39,695 nucleotides of DNA from Prochlorococcus sp. AG-347-J20. GTDB lineage: Bacteria > Cyanobacteriota > Cyanobacteriia > PCC-6307 > Cyanobiaceae. The translations under genes and the position numbers were made by a program. The notes below the pieces were generated by a model. That model was not told where the DNA came from, ran no database searches, and saw only the letters and a list, made by a program, of their open reading frames with translations. Below, in pieces: positions 1 through 8,954 of this stretch (positions are counted from its first letter, which is position 1; every line of letters starts with the position of its first letter). The stretch is from contig QCBW01000013.1 in NCBI GenBank assembly GCA_003281485.1, positions 1 through 39,695 on the forward strand. The letters are read 5' to 3'.

Positions 1-468
1 GTATCAGATGGAATGAAACCTTTATTTGATGCTGTAGTCCTTGCCACAATTGCTAGCTATGCCCAAGGTATGGATATTTTAAGAGAAGCATCTGCAGTAT
101 ATAACTATGGTTTGAATATGCCGTCAATTGCACAAATATGGAAAGGTGGTTGCATAATTAGATCAAAATTATTAAGTAAAATTCAAGATGCTTATAACAA
201 AGATCCTGATCTAAAAAATTTAATTTTTGATGGTTGGTTTAATAATGAAATTGCGACAAGATTAGATAACTTAGCTAAGGTAGTTTCTCTATCCACAAAG
301 GCAGGTATACCAGTCCCATGTTTATCCAGTACTTTAGATTATTTGAATAGTTATAGAACCAATAGACTTCCTCAGAATCTTGTGCAGGCAATGAGAGACT
401 GTTTTGGCTCTCATACATATGAAAGAATTGATAGGGAAGGTAGTTTTCATACTGAATGGATGAAATGA
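1..468 (+). CDS. gnd: 6-phosphogluconate dehydrogenase, C-terminal part
   Basis: Partial gene: the reading frame is open from the first base, so the start lies upstream of the window. The enzyme oxidises and decarboxylates 6-phosphogluconate to ribulose-5-phosphate with NADP+ in the cytosolic oxidative pentose phosphate pathway. The visible 155 residues are the all-helical C-terminal domain, with typical blocks YAQGMDILREAS, WKGGCIIRS, SSTLDYLNSYRT and the end LVQAMRDCFGSHTYERID followed by HTEW. The next gene, pgl, encodes the preceding step of the same pathway and begins inside the end of gnd, so the two are probably co-transcribed and translationally coupled. The family match is clear over the whole visible part. 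Confidence 0.95.
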   Translation, partial: VSDGMKPLFDAVVLATIASYAQGMDILREASAVYNYGLNMPSIAQIWKGGCIIRSKLLSKIQDAYNKDPDLKNLIFDGWFNNEIATRLDNLAKVVSLSTKAGIPVPCLSSTLDYLNSYRTNRLPQNLVQAMRDCFGSHTYERIDREGSFHTEWMK

Positions 469-1193
469 TTGAAAAGGTCAAAAATGGATACACCTTAAAT
501 ATATACAAAGACAAGTTAGAACTATCAACAGCGGTTTTTAAGTTTATTCAAAGCCATATTATTCATACTTTAAAAAAGAAAGATAGATTCAAATTTTGTG
601 TAAGTGGAGGTTCAACTCCTAAATCTGTGTATCATTTCTTATCTAATAATGATCTTCAATGGGATATGGTTGATGTCTTTTTAGGAGATGAAAGATGTGT
701 TGATCCAAATTCAGAATTAAGTAACTCGTTAATGTTGAGAAATTCTTTGCTAACTAATTTTGGATCTAAAGCTTATTTCTATGAAATTTTCAATGATTTA
801 AACGCTGATGATGAAACTGCTAAAAATCAATTTATTTCTAAATTATTTGAAAAATGCGGATCAAACCCTCCAACTTTTGATTTAACATTATTAGGTCTTG
901 GAGATGATGGTCATACAGCCTCACTATTCCCTTATCAAAAAAATAATAATGCAGATGATTTTGTTATTTTTAATGAAGGTAAAGGTTTAAAAAGAATTTC
1001 ATTAACTCCAAAGGTTCTTTCAGCTTCTTCAAAGATAGTATTTTTAGTTAGTGGAGCTTCTAAAAGAATTGCTCTTGAGAGGTTATTAGATGAAAAAGAG
1101 CCACCAGATAGAACACCATCAAAATTAATAAAATCTATTAATCAAATTTCAATATTTTGTGATCAGGAATCAGCAAAAGAATTAGAAATTTAG
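465..1193 (+). CDS. pgl: 6-phosphogluconolactonase (DevB type)
   Basis: Hydrolyses 6-phosphogluconolactone to 6-phosphogluconate, just before Gnd in the oxidative pentose phosphate pathway. Motifs of the NagB/SugarP isomerase-like fold are present: SGGSTP near residue 48, GDERCVDPNSELSN, and LGLGDDGHTASLFP with the catalytic His. I prefer the ATG at 465, because it gives the classic ATGA overlap with the gnd stop. An in-frame ATG at 456 would add three residues. Length (about 242 residues) is normal for the family. Confidence 0.93.
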   Translation: MIEKVKNGYTLNIYKDKLELSTAVFKFIQSHIIHTLKKKDRFKFCVSGGSTPKSVYHFLSNNDLQWDMVDVFLGDERCVDPNSELSNSLMLRNSLLTNFGSKAYFYEIFNDLNADDETAKNQFISKLFEKCGSNPPTFDLTLLGLGDDGHTASLFPYQKNNNADDFVIFNEGKGLKRISLTPKVLSASSKIVFLVSGASKRIALERLLDEKEPPDRTPSKLIKSINQISIFCDQESAKELEI

Positions 1194-1223
1194 TTAAAGT
1201 CTATTAATAATTTAAATTATTTA

Positions 1224-1772
1224 ATGAGTAAGAAAAAATTTTTATTCCAGAAAAAGGAGTTCGATGGTTGGAAAACGTTAAATGATACTGTTATGGGCGG
1301 ATCAAGTTCAGCTTTTTGTGAAATATCAAATTCGGGTTTGATATTAAAGGGTAATATTGTCGAGAAAGCAGGAGGATTTGTTAGTTGTAGATCTTCTATA
1401 TATAAACCTTCTTTAAATGTATCTGAGTATTCATCCTTTGAATTAAATATTGATGGACAAGGAAGAACTTTTAAATTTGCTGTCGCTTGTGAAGATGATC
1501 TACTAGGACTAACCGAATTTATTCCTGGTGGACTTAGATGGATCAAATCATTTCCAACAAAAAAATTCGGGACAACAAATGTTCAAATTCCTTTTAGTGA
1601 GCTAAAACCTTCAGTAAGAGCTAATAAAGTACGTTTCCCATTTAAATTCAAGCCATCTAAAATTAAAAGATTGCAACTACTACACTCTAAGTTTGGTGAT
1701 GATGGATTACTTAATAATGAGTTTAAACAGGGTTCAATAAAAGTTTTAATTAAATCAATAAGTGTTATTTGA
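1224..1772 (+). CDS. CIA30-domain protein (complex I intermediate-associated protein 30 family)
   Basis: The 182 residues are almost entirely one CIA30/galactose-binding-like beta domain. Typical features are the opening WKTLNDTVMGGSSSAF, a GGFVSCRS stretch, and a later segment of the type FIPGGLRWIKSFPTKKF. In mitochondria the family assists assembly of NADH dehydrogenase complex I. In cyanobacteria the proteins are linked to NDH-1 or thylakoid functions, but the exact role is not settled. No signal peptide is seen. It lies 30 bases after pgl on the same strand, and its end overlaps the next small gene, so it is probably part of the same transcript. The family assignment is good; the function is inferred. 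Confidence 0.8.
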   Translation: MSKKKFLFQKKEFDGWKTLNDTVMGGSSSAFCEISNSGLILKGNIVEKAGGFVSCRSSIYKPSLNVSEYSSFELNIDGQGRTFKFAVACEDDLLGLTEFIPGGLRWIKSFPTKKFGTTNVQIPFSELKPSVRANKVRFPFKFKPSKIKRLQLLHSKFGDDGLLNNEFKQGSIKVLIKSISVI

Positions 1773-2148
1773 AAATCCACCTAAAAATATAGAGAGCTTA
1801 ATCGCTAAGTCGGCAGATTTAACAAATAAACCTTTTGTTCATTCTGTCGTAAAAATAAATGGTGAATACGAATTCGAAGATGAAGATATTGATTTAACAG
1901 TTAATATCTTATGTAGAGATAAAGAAGGTAAAAGATTAGAAATTTATGATCTTGAATTAGAACTTTTTAAATCAAATAAAGAGTTGGTTCTAGTAATCTC
2001 TAAGCTTAACTTCCCTGATGAACCAATATTATGGTGTGGAGTTAAAACATTATGGATGGATAGCAATAATGGAAAAAAATGCAATTTACCAAAATACAGC
2101 GCTAGATTGGAAAATTTAGCAAATAGGATAAAAAGTTTTATTGATTAA
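1762..2148 (+). CDS. Conserved hypothetical protein (128 aa)
   Basis: Starts with GTG at 1762, inside the last codons of the CIA30 gene (11-base overlap), which suggests translational coupling. The product is acidic and soluble, with no membrane segment or signal peptide. It has a beta-rich middle (EFEDEDIDLTVNILCRDKEG) and a conserved-looking tail with ILWCGVKTLWMD and KYSARLENLANRIKSFID. I recognise it only as a cyanobacterial conserved protein of unknown function. It converges with ilvD, whose terminator hairpin lies just downstream. Confidence 0.7.
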   Translation: MLFENPPKNIESLIAKSADLTNKPFVHSVVKINGEYEFEDEDIDLTVNILCRDKEGKRLEIYDLELELFKSNKELVLVISKLNFPDEPILWCGVKTLWMDSNNGKKCNLPKYSARLENLANRIKSFID

Positions 2149-2149
2149 G

Positions 2150-2180
2150 AAAAAAAAATTTGAGCTGATTTATAAATCAG
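2150..2180 (-). terminator. Putative intrinsic terminator of ilvD
   Basis: A perfect 16-base palindrome, CTGATTTATAAATCAG (2165-2180), is followed on the minus strand by a run of nine T (2158 down to 2150). The ilvD stop codon lies inside the hairpin. The stem is short and AT-rich, so termination may be weak. On the plus strand the same spot separates the convergent 128-aa gene. Confidence 0.45.
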
Positions 2181-3843
2181 TAACAGCCCCTAAACTTGAT
2201 GTGCTTACGATTCTCGAATATTTTGAAAGAATTCCTCTTTTGTATTTTTGAATAGGTTTTACCCAATCTTTTTTTCTTTTTTCTAATTCTTCGTCAGATA
2301 AATCAACTTCAATTAGTTGTTTTACAGCATCTACTGTAATTAAATCACCTTGTTTTATTAGAGCAATATTTCCTCCTACAGCAGCCTCTGGAGCTATGTG
2401 ACCCACAACAAGACCATAGGTACCGCCGCTAAATCTGCCATCGGTAATTAAAGCTACCTTCTCTCCTAGCCCTTGACCAACAATTGCAGATGTTGGAGCT
2501 AACATCTCTCTCATACCTGGTCCTCCTACGGGACCTTCGTTTCTAATAACAACAACATCACCAGCTTTGATATCGTTATTTAATATCGATTTTAAACAAT
2601 CCTCTTCACTTTCAAAAATCTTTGCGGGACCTGTTAATACAGGGTTTTTTACTCCGCTAATTTTGGCTACAGAACCTTCGCTCGCTAAGTTGCCTTTTAA
2701 TATCGCTAGATGTCCTTTTTTATAAAGAGGGTTATCTATGTCTCTTATGACATTTTGATTTGTTGGAGGCTTATCTGGAATATTTTGTAAGTATTCTGAG
2801 ATGGTTTTTCCTTCAATGTTTTTGCAATCGCCATGAATTAATCCTGCATTCAAAAGTATTTTCATTACTTGTGGAATTCCGCCTGCCTTATGAAGATCCA
2901 CCGTCACATATTTACCACTCGGTTTAAGGTCACAAATAACGGGTACTTTTTGTCTGATTCTCTCAAAATCATTAATGTTGATATCTATTCCTGCAGTATT
3001 CGCGATGGCTAAGATGTGCAATACCGCATTTGTTGATCCGCCAATTGCCATAATTACTGATATTGCATTTTCAAATGCTTTCTTAGTCATTAGGTCTAGA
3101 GGTCTTATATCTTTTTCTATTGCAGAGACTAATATCTCAGCACTTTTATCTGCACTTAGTTCTTTTTCAAGATCTTCAGCAGCCATAGTGGAACTGTGAG
3201 GAAGACTTAACCCTAATACTTCAATAACCGCAGACATTGTATTAGCTGTAAACATTCCTCCACAGCTACCAGCACCAGGAATACAATTTTTCTCAACTTG
3301 GATTAGCCTTTCTTCATTAATTTTGCCTGATGTTAATTGTCCAACAGCTTCAAATGCACTAACAACAGTAAGATCTTCTCCATGCAATTTCCCAGGCTTT
3401 ATTGTCCCTCCATAAATAAAAATTGAGGGAATATTCATTCTTGCAATGGCAATCATGGCACCGGGCATATTTTTATCACATCCACCTATAGCAAGTACTC
3501 CATCCATACTTTGAGCATTGCATGCTGTTTCAATTGAATCAGCAATAACTTCTCTTGAAACTAGGGAATATTTCATGCCCTCTGTTCCCATAGATATGCC
3601 ATCACTTACTGTTATCGTTCCAAACATCTGAGGCATCCCACCTGATCTTTTTATTGATTCTTCAGCTTTCAGAGCTAACTTATTTAAACCCATATTGCAT
3701 GGTGTTATGGTGCTGTATCCATTTGCAACTCCAATAATAGGTTTATTAAAATCTTCATCATTAAATCCAACAGCTCTTAACATCGATCTGTTAGGGGATC
3801 TTTGCACACCTTGGGTTATTGCAGATGATCTGAGTTTATTCAT
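2170..3843 (-). CDS. ilvD: Dihydroxy-acid dehydratase
   Basis: Fe-S enzyme that dehydrates 2,3-dihydroxy-acids to 2-keto-acids in valine, leucine and isoleucine synthesis. At 557 residues it has the normal IlvD/Edd family length. Visible motifs are [11 protein letters not shown] and [16 protein letters not shown], which carry cluster cysteines, GGSTNAVLH, the substrate-site segment [16 protein letters not shown], and [13 protein letters not shown]. The start is the ATG at 3843, giving the family N-terminus [12 protein letters not shown]. leuB, another branched-chain gene, lies about 10 kb away and is not linked. It is followed by a hairpin/T-run terminator. Confidence 0.97.
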   Translation of the reverse strand: MNKLRSSAITQGVQRSPNRSMLRAVGFNDEDFNKPIIGVANGYSTITPCNMGLNKLALKAEESIKRSGGMPQMFGTITVSDGISMGTEGMKYSLVSREVIADSIETACNAQSMDGVLAIGGCDKNMPGAMIAIARMNIPSIFIYGGTIKPGKLHGEDLTVVSAFEAVGQLTSGKINEERLIQVEKNCIPGAGSCGGMFTANTMSAVIEVLGLSLPHSSTMAAEDLEKELSADKSAEILVSAIEKDIRPLDLMTKKAFENAISVIMAIGGSTNAVLHILAIANTAGIDININDFERIRQKVPVICDLKPSGKYVTVDLHKAGGIPQVMKILLNAGLIHGDCKNIEGKTISEYLQNIPDKPPTNQNVIRDIDNPLYKKGHLAILKGNLASEGSVAKISGVKNPVLTGPAKIFESEEDCLKSILNNDIKAGDVVVIRNEGPVGGPGMREMLAPTSAIVGQGLGEKVALITDGRFSGGTYGLVVGHIAPEAAVGGNIALIKQGDLITVDAVKQLIEVDLSDEELEKRKKDWVKPIQKYKRGILSKYSRIVSTSSLGAVTDL

Positions 3844-3866
3844 ATTATTTGAGAACCTTTTTTATT

Positions 3867-4157
3867 CTATTGCCCCAACTCTTCAAGTTGCTTCCTCACA
3901 TCAGCAATTGCAGAATTAAGTTGCTCAACTTTCTTCTCCAGATTCTCTCCTTCAACTTCATTAATATTTTCATTTGAATCAATTGCTTCAGAGCCGTCTT
4001 GAATTCTGGAGGAATACATCATTGCTTTTTGTTTTTTTTCCTCCTTTCTTTTGTCTGCTTCGGATATTAACCACCAGGCTAGACCTGCTGCTCCAATAAA
4101 AGCTCCGCTTATTAATGATAAAAGGTTATTTGAAGACGAATCTCTGTATTCAGACAT
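3867..4157 (-). CDS. Small membrane-anchored conserved protein (96 aa)
   Basis: The product has a short polar N-terminus, one hydrophobic segment at about residues 11-30 (LLSLISGAFIGAAGLAWWLI), a basic stretch (DKRKEEKKQK) and an acidic C-terminal half likely to form a coiled coil (LEKKVEQLNSAIADVRKQLEEL). This suggests a single-span membrane protein with the coiled coil in the cytoplasm, by the positive-inside rule. It lies 23 bases upstream of ilvD on the same strand and downstream of the UPRT-like gene. I recognise it only as a picocyanobacterial conserved hypothetical protein; no function is proposed. Confidence 0.7.
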   Translation of the reverse strand: MSEYRDSSSNNLLSLISGAFIGAAGLAWWLISEADKRKEEKKQKAMMYSSRIQDGSEAIDSNENINEVEGENLEKKVEQLNSAIADVRKQLEELGQ

Positions 4158-4186
4158 TGGTAAAATGTTTACTCCTACATTCTATA

Positions 4187-4804
4187 TTAGTTCTTATCTT
4201 GAAATATAGTACTTAAACGCGATAAAGGATTTCCAATACCGGGAACTAATAATGGTGTTTTTTCGTCTTCCTCATCTATGCAAGAGGTGTAAATTACCTG
4301 ATTAGGGAATAATTTCGCAATTTCATTTAACCCTTTATTTGAGCAAATAGCAGTAATTAAAAGAATCCTATTTGAATCAACACCTAATTCTTTTAATTTA
4401 ATTAAAGTTTCTAATGTTGCTGATTTTGTCGTTATTTGTTCTGAATAAAATATAACTCCTTCATTTGATTCAATAGTTTTAGGAAGTTCTCCTAATGAGA
4501 GGGTTGAATTAGGAATTAGTTCTTTAGATCCAAACCAAAGAGATAATCCTTCGGGCAACATTGCGAGCACTTTTATAGGATAATCATTATTAATAAAGAA
4601 TCCATCTGCGTCTCCATTATCAGTATTTACTATTTCTTTTTTATATGGCAGCCAATTACGTAATGCTTCATATGTAAGCCATTTCCCTAATTGTTCATAT
4701 CCTGTTGAGTACAAAATATTTGGAGTATTTTTTTCTCGCAATATTGAAAGCCAATGTTTTATTAATGGATGAGGAGGAACAATAACCTTTAGTGACATTG
4801 CCAT
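4187..4804 (-). CDS. upp: Uracil phosphoribosyltransferase-like protein with degenerate active site
   Basis: At 205 residues the length and overall layout follow UPRT: HPLIKHWLSILRE and LTYEAL near the N-terminus, and IYTSCIDEE followed by LLVPGIGNP near the C-terminus. UPRT converts uracil and PRPP to UMP. The catalytic blocks have changed, however. The ILRAG segment reads MLPEG (82-86), the PRPP loop DPMLATGGS reads SEQITTKSA (121-129), and the uracil-site GLGDAGDR reads GIGNPLSR. Enzyme activity is therefore doubtful. A start at the second ATG (4798) would drop two residues. Family membership is good; enzymatic function is unlikely from the motifs. Confidence 0.75.
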   Translation of the reverse strand: MAMSLKVIVPPHPLIKHWLSILREKNTPNILYSTGYEQLGKWLTYEALRNWLPYKKEIVNTDNGDADGFFINNDYPIKVLAMLPEGLSLWFGSKELIPNSTLSLGELPKTIESNEGVIFYSEQITTKSATLETLIKLKELGVDSNRILLITAICSNKGLNEIAKLFPNQVIYTSCIDEEDEKTPLLVPGIGNPLSRLSTIFQDKN

Positions 4805-4867
4805 ATATTTTCCTTTAAGATACTCTTACAAACTATAAATACTTAAGTTCTAAAATACAGTCTTATT

Positions 4868-5380
4868 ATGATTAAATCAATTGTTTTCCCCTCACTGAAA
4901 AATGCATTAATTACTTTGTTGTTCGTTGGGATTTTATTTTTTAATTCTGTAAATTCTGCATGGGCTAAAAGACCTCCTGAGATTAGAAACCAGCAAGACC
5001 TTAATTTAGAGCCAGATATGCATGGTCAAGATTTAAGCGGTAACGAATACGTTAAGTTTGATTTGAATGGGTTTAATTTCAGTGAAAGTAATTTAGAAGG
5101 CGCGGTGTTCAATAATAGTAAATTGCAAAATTCAAAGTTTAATGGAGCTAATTTAAGAGATGCATTAGCTTATGCAACAGATTTTACAGATGCAGATCTT
5201 TCGGATGTTAATTTTACAAATGCTTTATTAATGGAGAGTAATTTTGAAGGAGCAAAAATAGATGGTGCAGATTTTACTGATGCTGTTCTTAGTCGTACAC
5301 AACAAAAACAATTATGTGCGATTGCTAATGGCACAAATAGTTCTACAGGAGAGAGTACAGAATATAGTTTAGGTTGTTAA
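4868..5380 (+). CDS. Pentapeptide-repeat protein, probably thylakoid-lumenal
   Basis: The N-terminus is a signal peptide: basic start, hydrophobic stretch LITLLFVGILFFNSV, then a cleavage-like site after SAWA near residue 33. It is followed by pentapeptide repeats of the A(D/N)LXX type (for example LDGF-, NLEGA-, NFTNA- and DFTDA-like units, residues about 55-140), which fold as a right-handed beta helix. The tail has two cysteines in the form LCAIANG...SLGC, as in lumenal TL15/TL17-like pentapeptide proteins. The function of these lumenal proteins is unknown. It stands 9 bases before the CobW-type gene on the same strand and is probably co-transcribed with it. Confidence 0.85.
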   Translation: MIKSIVFPSLKNALITLLFVGILFFNSVNSAWAKRPPEIRNQQDLNLEPDMHGQDLSGNEYVKFDLNGFNFSESNLEGAVFNNSKLQNSKFNGANLRDALAYATDFTDADLSDVNFTNALLMESNFEGAKIDGADFTDAVLSRTQQKQLCAIANGTNSSTGESTEYSLGC

Positions 5381-5389
5381 TCATCAAAG

Positions 5390-6454
5390 ATGAAAAAAAA
5401 AATACCAGTCATAGTTGTTTCGGGATTTCTTGGTTCAGGTAAAACAACTTTTCTAAGATATCTATTAAAAGAGAGTAATAAAAAATTTGGTTTAATAATT
5501 AATGAATTTGGTGATGTTGGAATTGACGGTGATTTGATTAAAAGTTGTGATAAATGTGATGAATCTGAAGACGACTGTGTAATCGAATTAAACAATGGAT
5601 GTTTATGTTGTACTGTTCAAGATGATTTTGTTCCATCAATAAAAGCTCTCCTAGAATTTAATCCTCCTATCGAATTAATAATTATCGAAACAAGTGGCTT
5701 GGCACTACCAATTCCCTTAATTCAAGCACTTAACTGGCCTGAGATTAGGTCTTCCATCTACCTTGATGTTGTAGTTGGTATTGTTAATGGAGAATCAATG
5801 CTTAATGGTTCACCAATTAATGATTTAAATAAAATAACAAAACAATATAATGAAACAGATAAAATTGATCATAACGCCACTATAGATGAACTTTTTGAGG
5901 AGCAACTCGAAGTTTCTGATATCGTTTTAGTCTCTAGATCAGATATCTTAAATGATGATCAGTTTGACTTTGTGAAAAATAAAATTCAAGGGAGTCTAAA
6001 CTCATCTACACCAGTCCTTAAATCCAAGAATGGCAAAATTGATTTGAAATATCTTTTTGATTTAAATTTTAAAAAAGAGACTTATAAAGAATTTTTAACT
6101 GAAGAACATGACCATAATCATGTTGAACTTGTATCAGATTCAATTAAATTAAATTATTTTCTTGAAAAAAACGACTTTGAAAAGGAGATGTCAAAAATCT
6201 TGGATCAATTAAACATTCTTCGAATAAAAGGACGTATTTGGATACCAAACAAATCATTGCCCTTACAAATACAAATTGTTGGAAAGAAAATTAATACTTG
6301 GTTTGAAGAAGCTCCAGGCAATTGTTGGAGACCATATGATAATGCTGGGCTTGAATTAGTAATAATTTCCTTTGATGAAAAATCTATAAAAACTTTCAAT
6401 AGAAAAATTAAAGAGAAATTTAAGATTTTAAGTGAACCAAAAATCGCAATTTGA
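5390..6454 (+). CDS. CobW/COG0523-family GTPase (putative metallochaperone)
   Basis: The P-loop SGFLGSGKTT is at residues 11-20, NEFGDVGIDG at 39-47 and the metal-binding GCLCC motif at 70-74. The Walker B/switch-like ETSGLA is at 100-105. A His-rich linker (EEHDHNH) precedes a C-terminal CobW_C domain that begins with LRIKGRIWIPN. These proteins use GTP to deliver Zn, Co or other metals to client enzymes. The guanine-specificity motif reads SRSD instead of the usual (N/T)KxD. No cobalamin gene is near, so a cobW assignment in the strict sense is not supported; a general metal chaperone is more likely. Confidence 0.85.
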   Translation: MKKKIPVIVVSGFLGSGKTTFLRYLLKESNKKFGLIINEFGDVGIDGDLIKSCDKCDESEDDCVIELNNGCLCCTVQDDFVPSIKALLEFNPPIELIIIETSGLALPIPLIQALNWPEIRSSIYLDVVVGIVNGESMLNGSPINDLNKITKQYNETDKIDHNATIDELFEEQLEVSDIVLVSRSDILNDDQFDFVKNKIQGSLNSSTPVLKSKNGKIDLKYLFDLNFKKETYKEFLTEEHDHNHVELVSDSIKLNYFLEKNDFEKEMSKILDQLNILRIKGRIWIPNKSLPLQIQIVGKKINTWFEEAPGNCWRPYDNAGLELVIISFDEKSIKTFNRKIKEKFKILSEPKIAI

Positions 6455-6457
6455 CAT

Positions 6458-6463
6458 TATAAT
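6458..6463 (+). promoter_or_regulatory. -10 element (TATAAT) for the zinc-finger microprotein gene
   Basis: A perfect TATAAT begins just after the cobW-type stop codon, about 37 bases before the ATG at 6500. No convincing -35 was found at 17 bases, so this rests on the -10 match and position alone. Confidence 0.35.
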
Positions 6464-6499
6464 CATCTCCCGGGATACTTAATTAGTAGACAACCTAAG

Positions 6500-6664
6500 A
6501 TGGAAAATCCAGAAATTGCTCTAAAACAAATAATCTCTGACGAAGTTACATCAATTGATAAAATAAAATGTTCAAAGTGTGGAGGGGCAGGAAATTTTAA
6601 AACACCTGAAAATTCAAGAAGAACTTGCTTAGTATGTTTTGGTAGAGGCTACATAAACATCTAA
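6500..6664 (+). CDS. DnaJ-type zinc-finger microprotein (54 aa)
   Basis: A short gene read directly from the sequence, from ATG at 6500 to TAA at 6662-6664. The product has two CxxCxGxG-like half motifs: CSKCGGAG at residues 24-31 and CLVCFGRG at 43-50. Together these form one DnaJ cysteine-rich zinc-binding module without a J domain. Such stand-alone modules occur in plastid proteins like BSD2/LPA2-type chaperones and in small cyanobacterial proteins. A chaperone or assembly role is possible but inferred. It sits between the CobW GTPase and purS on the same strand. The zinc motif makes the gene call reliable despite its size. Confidence 0.8.
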   Translation: MENPEIALKQIISDEVTSIDKIKCSKCGGAGNFKTPENSRRTCLVCFGRGYINI

Positions 6665-6761
6665 TAACTCAGAAAACCTTAAGGTAAAAATATTTGTTTA
6701 TTAATCAATCGTACTTTTTATTAAAATTTAAACTAATCTTCTAGTAGAAATTAATTTTTAA

Positions 6762-7016
6762 TTGGACCAATTTGCTGTAAAAGTTTTTGTAAGACTAAGA
6801 CCCTCAGTTTTAGATCCAGCAGGGGAAGCTACCAAATCTGCCTCTAGAAAACTTGGAGCCGAGGGAATAAAATCATTACGTATAGGAAAAATGATTGAGG
6901 TAAATATAGAGGGTAATGGTGAAAACGAAGTAAGAGAAAAAATCGATTTATTGTGTGATAGGTTATTCGCAAATACTGTTATTGAAGATTATGAGTATTC
7001 ACTAGAAAAATTATAA
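6762..7016 (+). CDS. purS: Phosphoribosylformylglycinamidine synthase subunit PurS
   Basis: Small subunit of the three-part FGAM synthase (PurS, PurQ, PurL) of purine biosynthesis. At 84 residues it is the usual size, with [14 protein letters not shown] near the start and the conserved [13 protein letters not shown] in the middle. The start is a TTG at 6762; no ATG lies nearby in frame and the N-terminus matches the family at that point. purQ begins 1 base after its stop, so the two subunits are made in step. purL is not in the window. Confidence 0.93.
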   Translation: MDQFAVKVFVRLRPSVLDPAGEATKSASRKLGAEGIKSLRIGKMIEVNIEGNGENEVREKIDLLCDRLFANTVIEDYEYSLEKL

Positions 7017-7017
7017 G

Positions 7018-7683
7018 ATGGATAATTTTACTGTAGGAGTTGTTGTCTTTCCTGGTTCTAATTGTGATCGTGATGTTTCATGGGCATTGGAAGGTTGTTT
7101 AGATATAAGAACAAAATACTTGTGGCATGAGTCTTCAGATTTAAGTGATGTAGATGCAATAGTTTTACCTGGAGGATTTAGCTATGGTGATTATTTAAGA
7201 TGCGGAGCAATTGCGAGATTCTCTCCATTAATAAATGCCTTGGATGAGTTTGTTAAAAGCGGGAAAAGAGTTTTAGGAATTTGCAATGGGTTTCAAATTT
7301 TGACTGAATCAGGATTTTTGCCTGGTGCTCTTGTTGCAAATAAAAATCTTAATTTTATCTGTGATGACGTTGAACTGGACATCGTTTCTTCAAAAGGAGG
7401 TTGGTTTAATAATGTAGATGAAAAACAAACAATTAAATTGCCAATAGCGCATGGGGAAGGAAGATATCATTGTGATTCTGATACTTTAAAGAAACTTATA
7501 GATAATGAATTGATCGCTTTGAGATATAAAAATAATCCCAATGGATCTTCATTCGATATCGCAGGCATAACTAATGAGAAGGGAAATGTTCTAGGTTTAA
7601 TGCCTCATCCAGAGCGAGCATGCGACGAGACAATTGGTGGGACTGATGGTCTCTTTACATTAAAATCATTAATATTGAAATAA
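7018..7683 (+). CDS. purQ: Phosphoribosylformylglycinamidine synthase, glutamine amidotransferase subunit PurQ
   Basis: Class I glutamine amidotransferase that supplies ammonia to PurL. The catalytic triad is visible: Cys89 in [10 protein letters not shown], and His196 and Glu199 in LMPHPER. Other family features are the start [14 protein letters not shown], the oxyanion region [11 protein letters not shown] and HGEGRY near 145. At 221 residues the length is normal. A strong bidirectional terminator follows immediately. Confidence 0.96.
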   Translation: MDNFTVGVVVFPGSNCDRDVSWALEGCLDIRTKYLWHESSDLSDVDAIVLPGGFSYGDYLRCGAIARFSPLINALDEFVKSGKRVLGICNGFQILTESGFLPGALVANKNLNFICDDVELDIVSSKGGWFNNVDEKQTIKLPIAHGEGRYHCDSDTLKKLIDNELIALRYKNNPNGSSFDIAGITNEKGNVLGLMPHPERACDETIGGTDGLFTLKSLILK

Positions 7684-7712
7684 AAAAGGCCCCAATTTAG
7701 GAGGCCTTTTTT
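7682..7712. terminator. Bidirectional intrinsic terminator between purQ and the class II aldolase gene
   Basis: AAAAAAGGCC (7682-7691) pairs with GGCCTTTTTT (7703-7712) around an 11-base loop. With T runs on both strands it can end the purSQ transcript from the left and the aldolase transcript from the right. This is the clearest terminator in the window. Confidence 0.85.
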
Positions 7713-7731
7713 TATTTAATTTGGGAGGATA

Positions 7732-8805
7732 TTAAACAGTAGCTTTTACTTTTGGATCCAAATCACCTTTTGCGTAAAGATCAGCAAAATAATTAGTGCT
7801 GTTTTGTTTGATTTTACTTGCTTGACCTTCGCACCAGAACTGCTTATATCTATCAAGACAAACTTGCTTCATGTATTTTCTAGCAGGCTTGTTGAAATGT
7901 CTTGGGTCGAAGTTTGCCTTATCAGCAAATGCTGCCTCTCTAACCGCGGCAGTGAAAGCAAGTCTGTTATCAGTATCAATGTTGACTTTCCTAACTCCAT
8001 TTCTTATTCCCTCTTGAATTTCTTCAACAGGAACACCATAAGTTTGAGGAATTTCACCGCCATATTTGTTAATGATATCCAACCATTCTTGAGGAACTGA
8101 ACTAGATCCATGCATTACAAGATGGGTATTTGGAAGTGCTTTATGAATTTCAGCAATTCTGCTTATTGCAAGAACTTCACCTGTAGGTTTTCTTGTAAAT
8201 TTATAAGCACCATGACTTGTTCCTATAGCAATAGCTAAAGCATCGACTTTTGTTTTAGCTACAAAATCTGCAGCTTCTTCAGGATCAGTCAGAAGCATAT
8301 CTGTAGAAAGTTCACCTTCAAATCCATGACCATCTTCCGCTTCACCTTTTCCTGTCTCTAATGAACCTAAGCAACCCAACTCTCCTTCAACACTAACTCC
8401 AACTGAATGAGCAAAATCTACTACTTTTTTAGTAACTGCAACATTATATTCGTAACTAGCGGGTGTTTTTGCATCTGCCTCTAGAGAACCGTCCATCATT
8501 ACTGATGTGAAACCATTTATTGCTGCTGAGTAACATGTTGATGGCTCATTACCGTGGTCTTGGTGCATTACCACTGGAATATTAGGATATGTTTCTGTAG
8601 CAGCAAGGATTAGATGACGTAGGAAAATTTCTCCTGCATAATTTCTTGCCCCTCTTGAAGCTTGGAGGATTACAGGACTATCAGTTTCATATGCTGCTTC
8701 CATGATTGCTTGAACTTGTTCAAGGTTATTAACATTGAAAGCTGGAATACCGTAACCATTCTCAGCAGCGTGATCTAAAAGTAGTCTTAGTGGAACGAGG
8801 GCCAT
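7732..8805 (-). CDS. cbbA: Fructose-bisphosphate aldolase, class II
   Basis: Zinc-dependent aldolase that forms or cleaves fructose-1,6-bisphosphate (and sedoheptulose-1,7-bisphosphate) in the Calvin cycle and glycolysis. The 357 residues match the CbbA/Fba type: [14 protein letters not shown] near residue 21, the catalytic and metal segment VVMHQDHG at 78-85, [26 protein letters not shown] and the C-terminal [13 protein letters not shown] class I aldolase gene lies directly upstream on the same strand, so two unrelated aldolases are encoded side by side. Confidence 0.96.
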   Translation of the reverse strand: MALVPLRLLLDHAAENGYGIPAFNVNNLEQVQAIMEAAYETDSPVILQASRGARNYAGEIFLRHLILAATETYPNIPVVMHQDHGNEPSTCYSAAINGFTSVMMDGSLEADAKTPASYEYNVAVTKKVVDFAHSVGVSVEGELGCLGSLETGKGEAEDGHGFEGELSTDMLLTDPEEAADFVAKTKVDALAIAIGTSHGAYKFTRKPTGEVLAISRIAEIHKALPNTHLVMHGSSSVPQEWLDIINKYGGEIPQTYGVPVEEIQEGIRNGVRKVNIDTDNRLAFTAAVREAAFADKANFDPRHFNKPARKYMKQVCLDRYKQFWCEGQASKIKQNSTNYFADLYAKGDLDPKVKATV

Positions 8806-8954
8806 AATTAAAATAAGTTAAATGCTATATAAAGCATATGTTTCCGAGAGTTTAGTATAAAGGGGTATCAAATGTCACGTTATTAGATATACAAAATACT
8901 AAATTAAAGAAACTTATTTTATGACCCAGAGTACATTTTTAGGATTTTTTTTAG

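Noticed and set aside
2975..3199. Plus-strand open frame of 74 codons inside ilvD
   Set aside because: It lies wholly antisense to a complete and clearly recognised gene, and its product matches no family.
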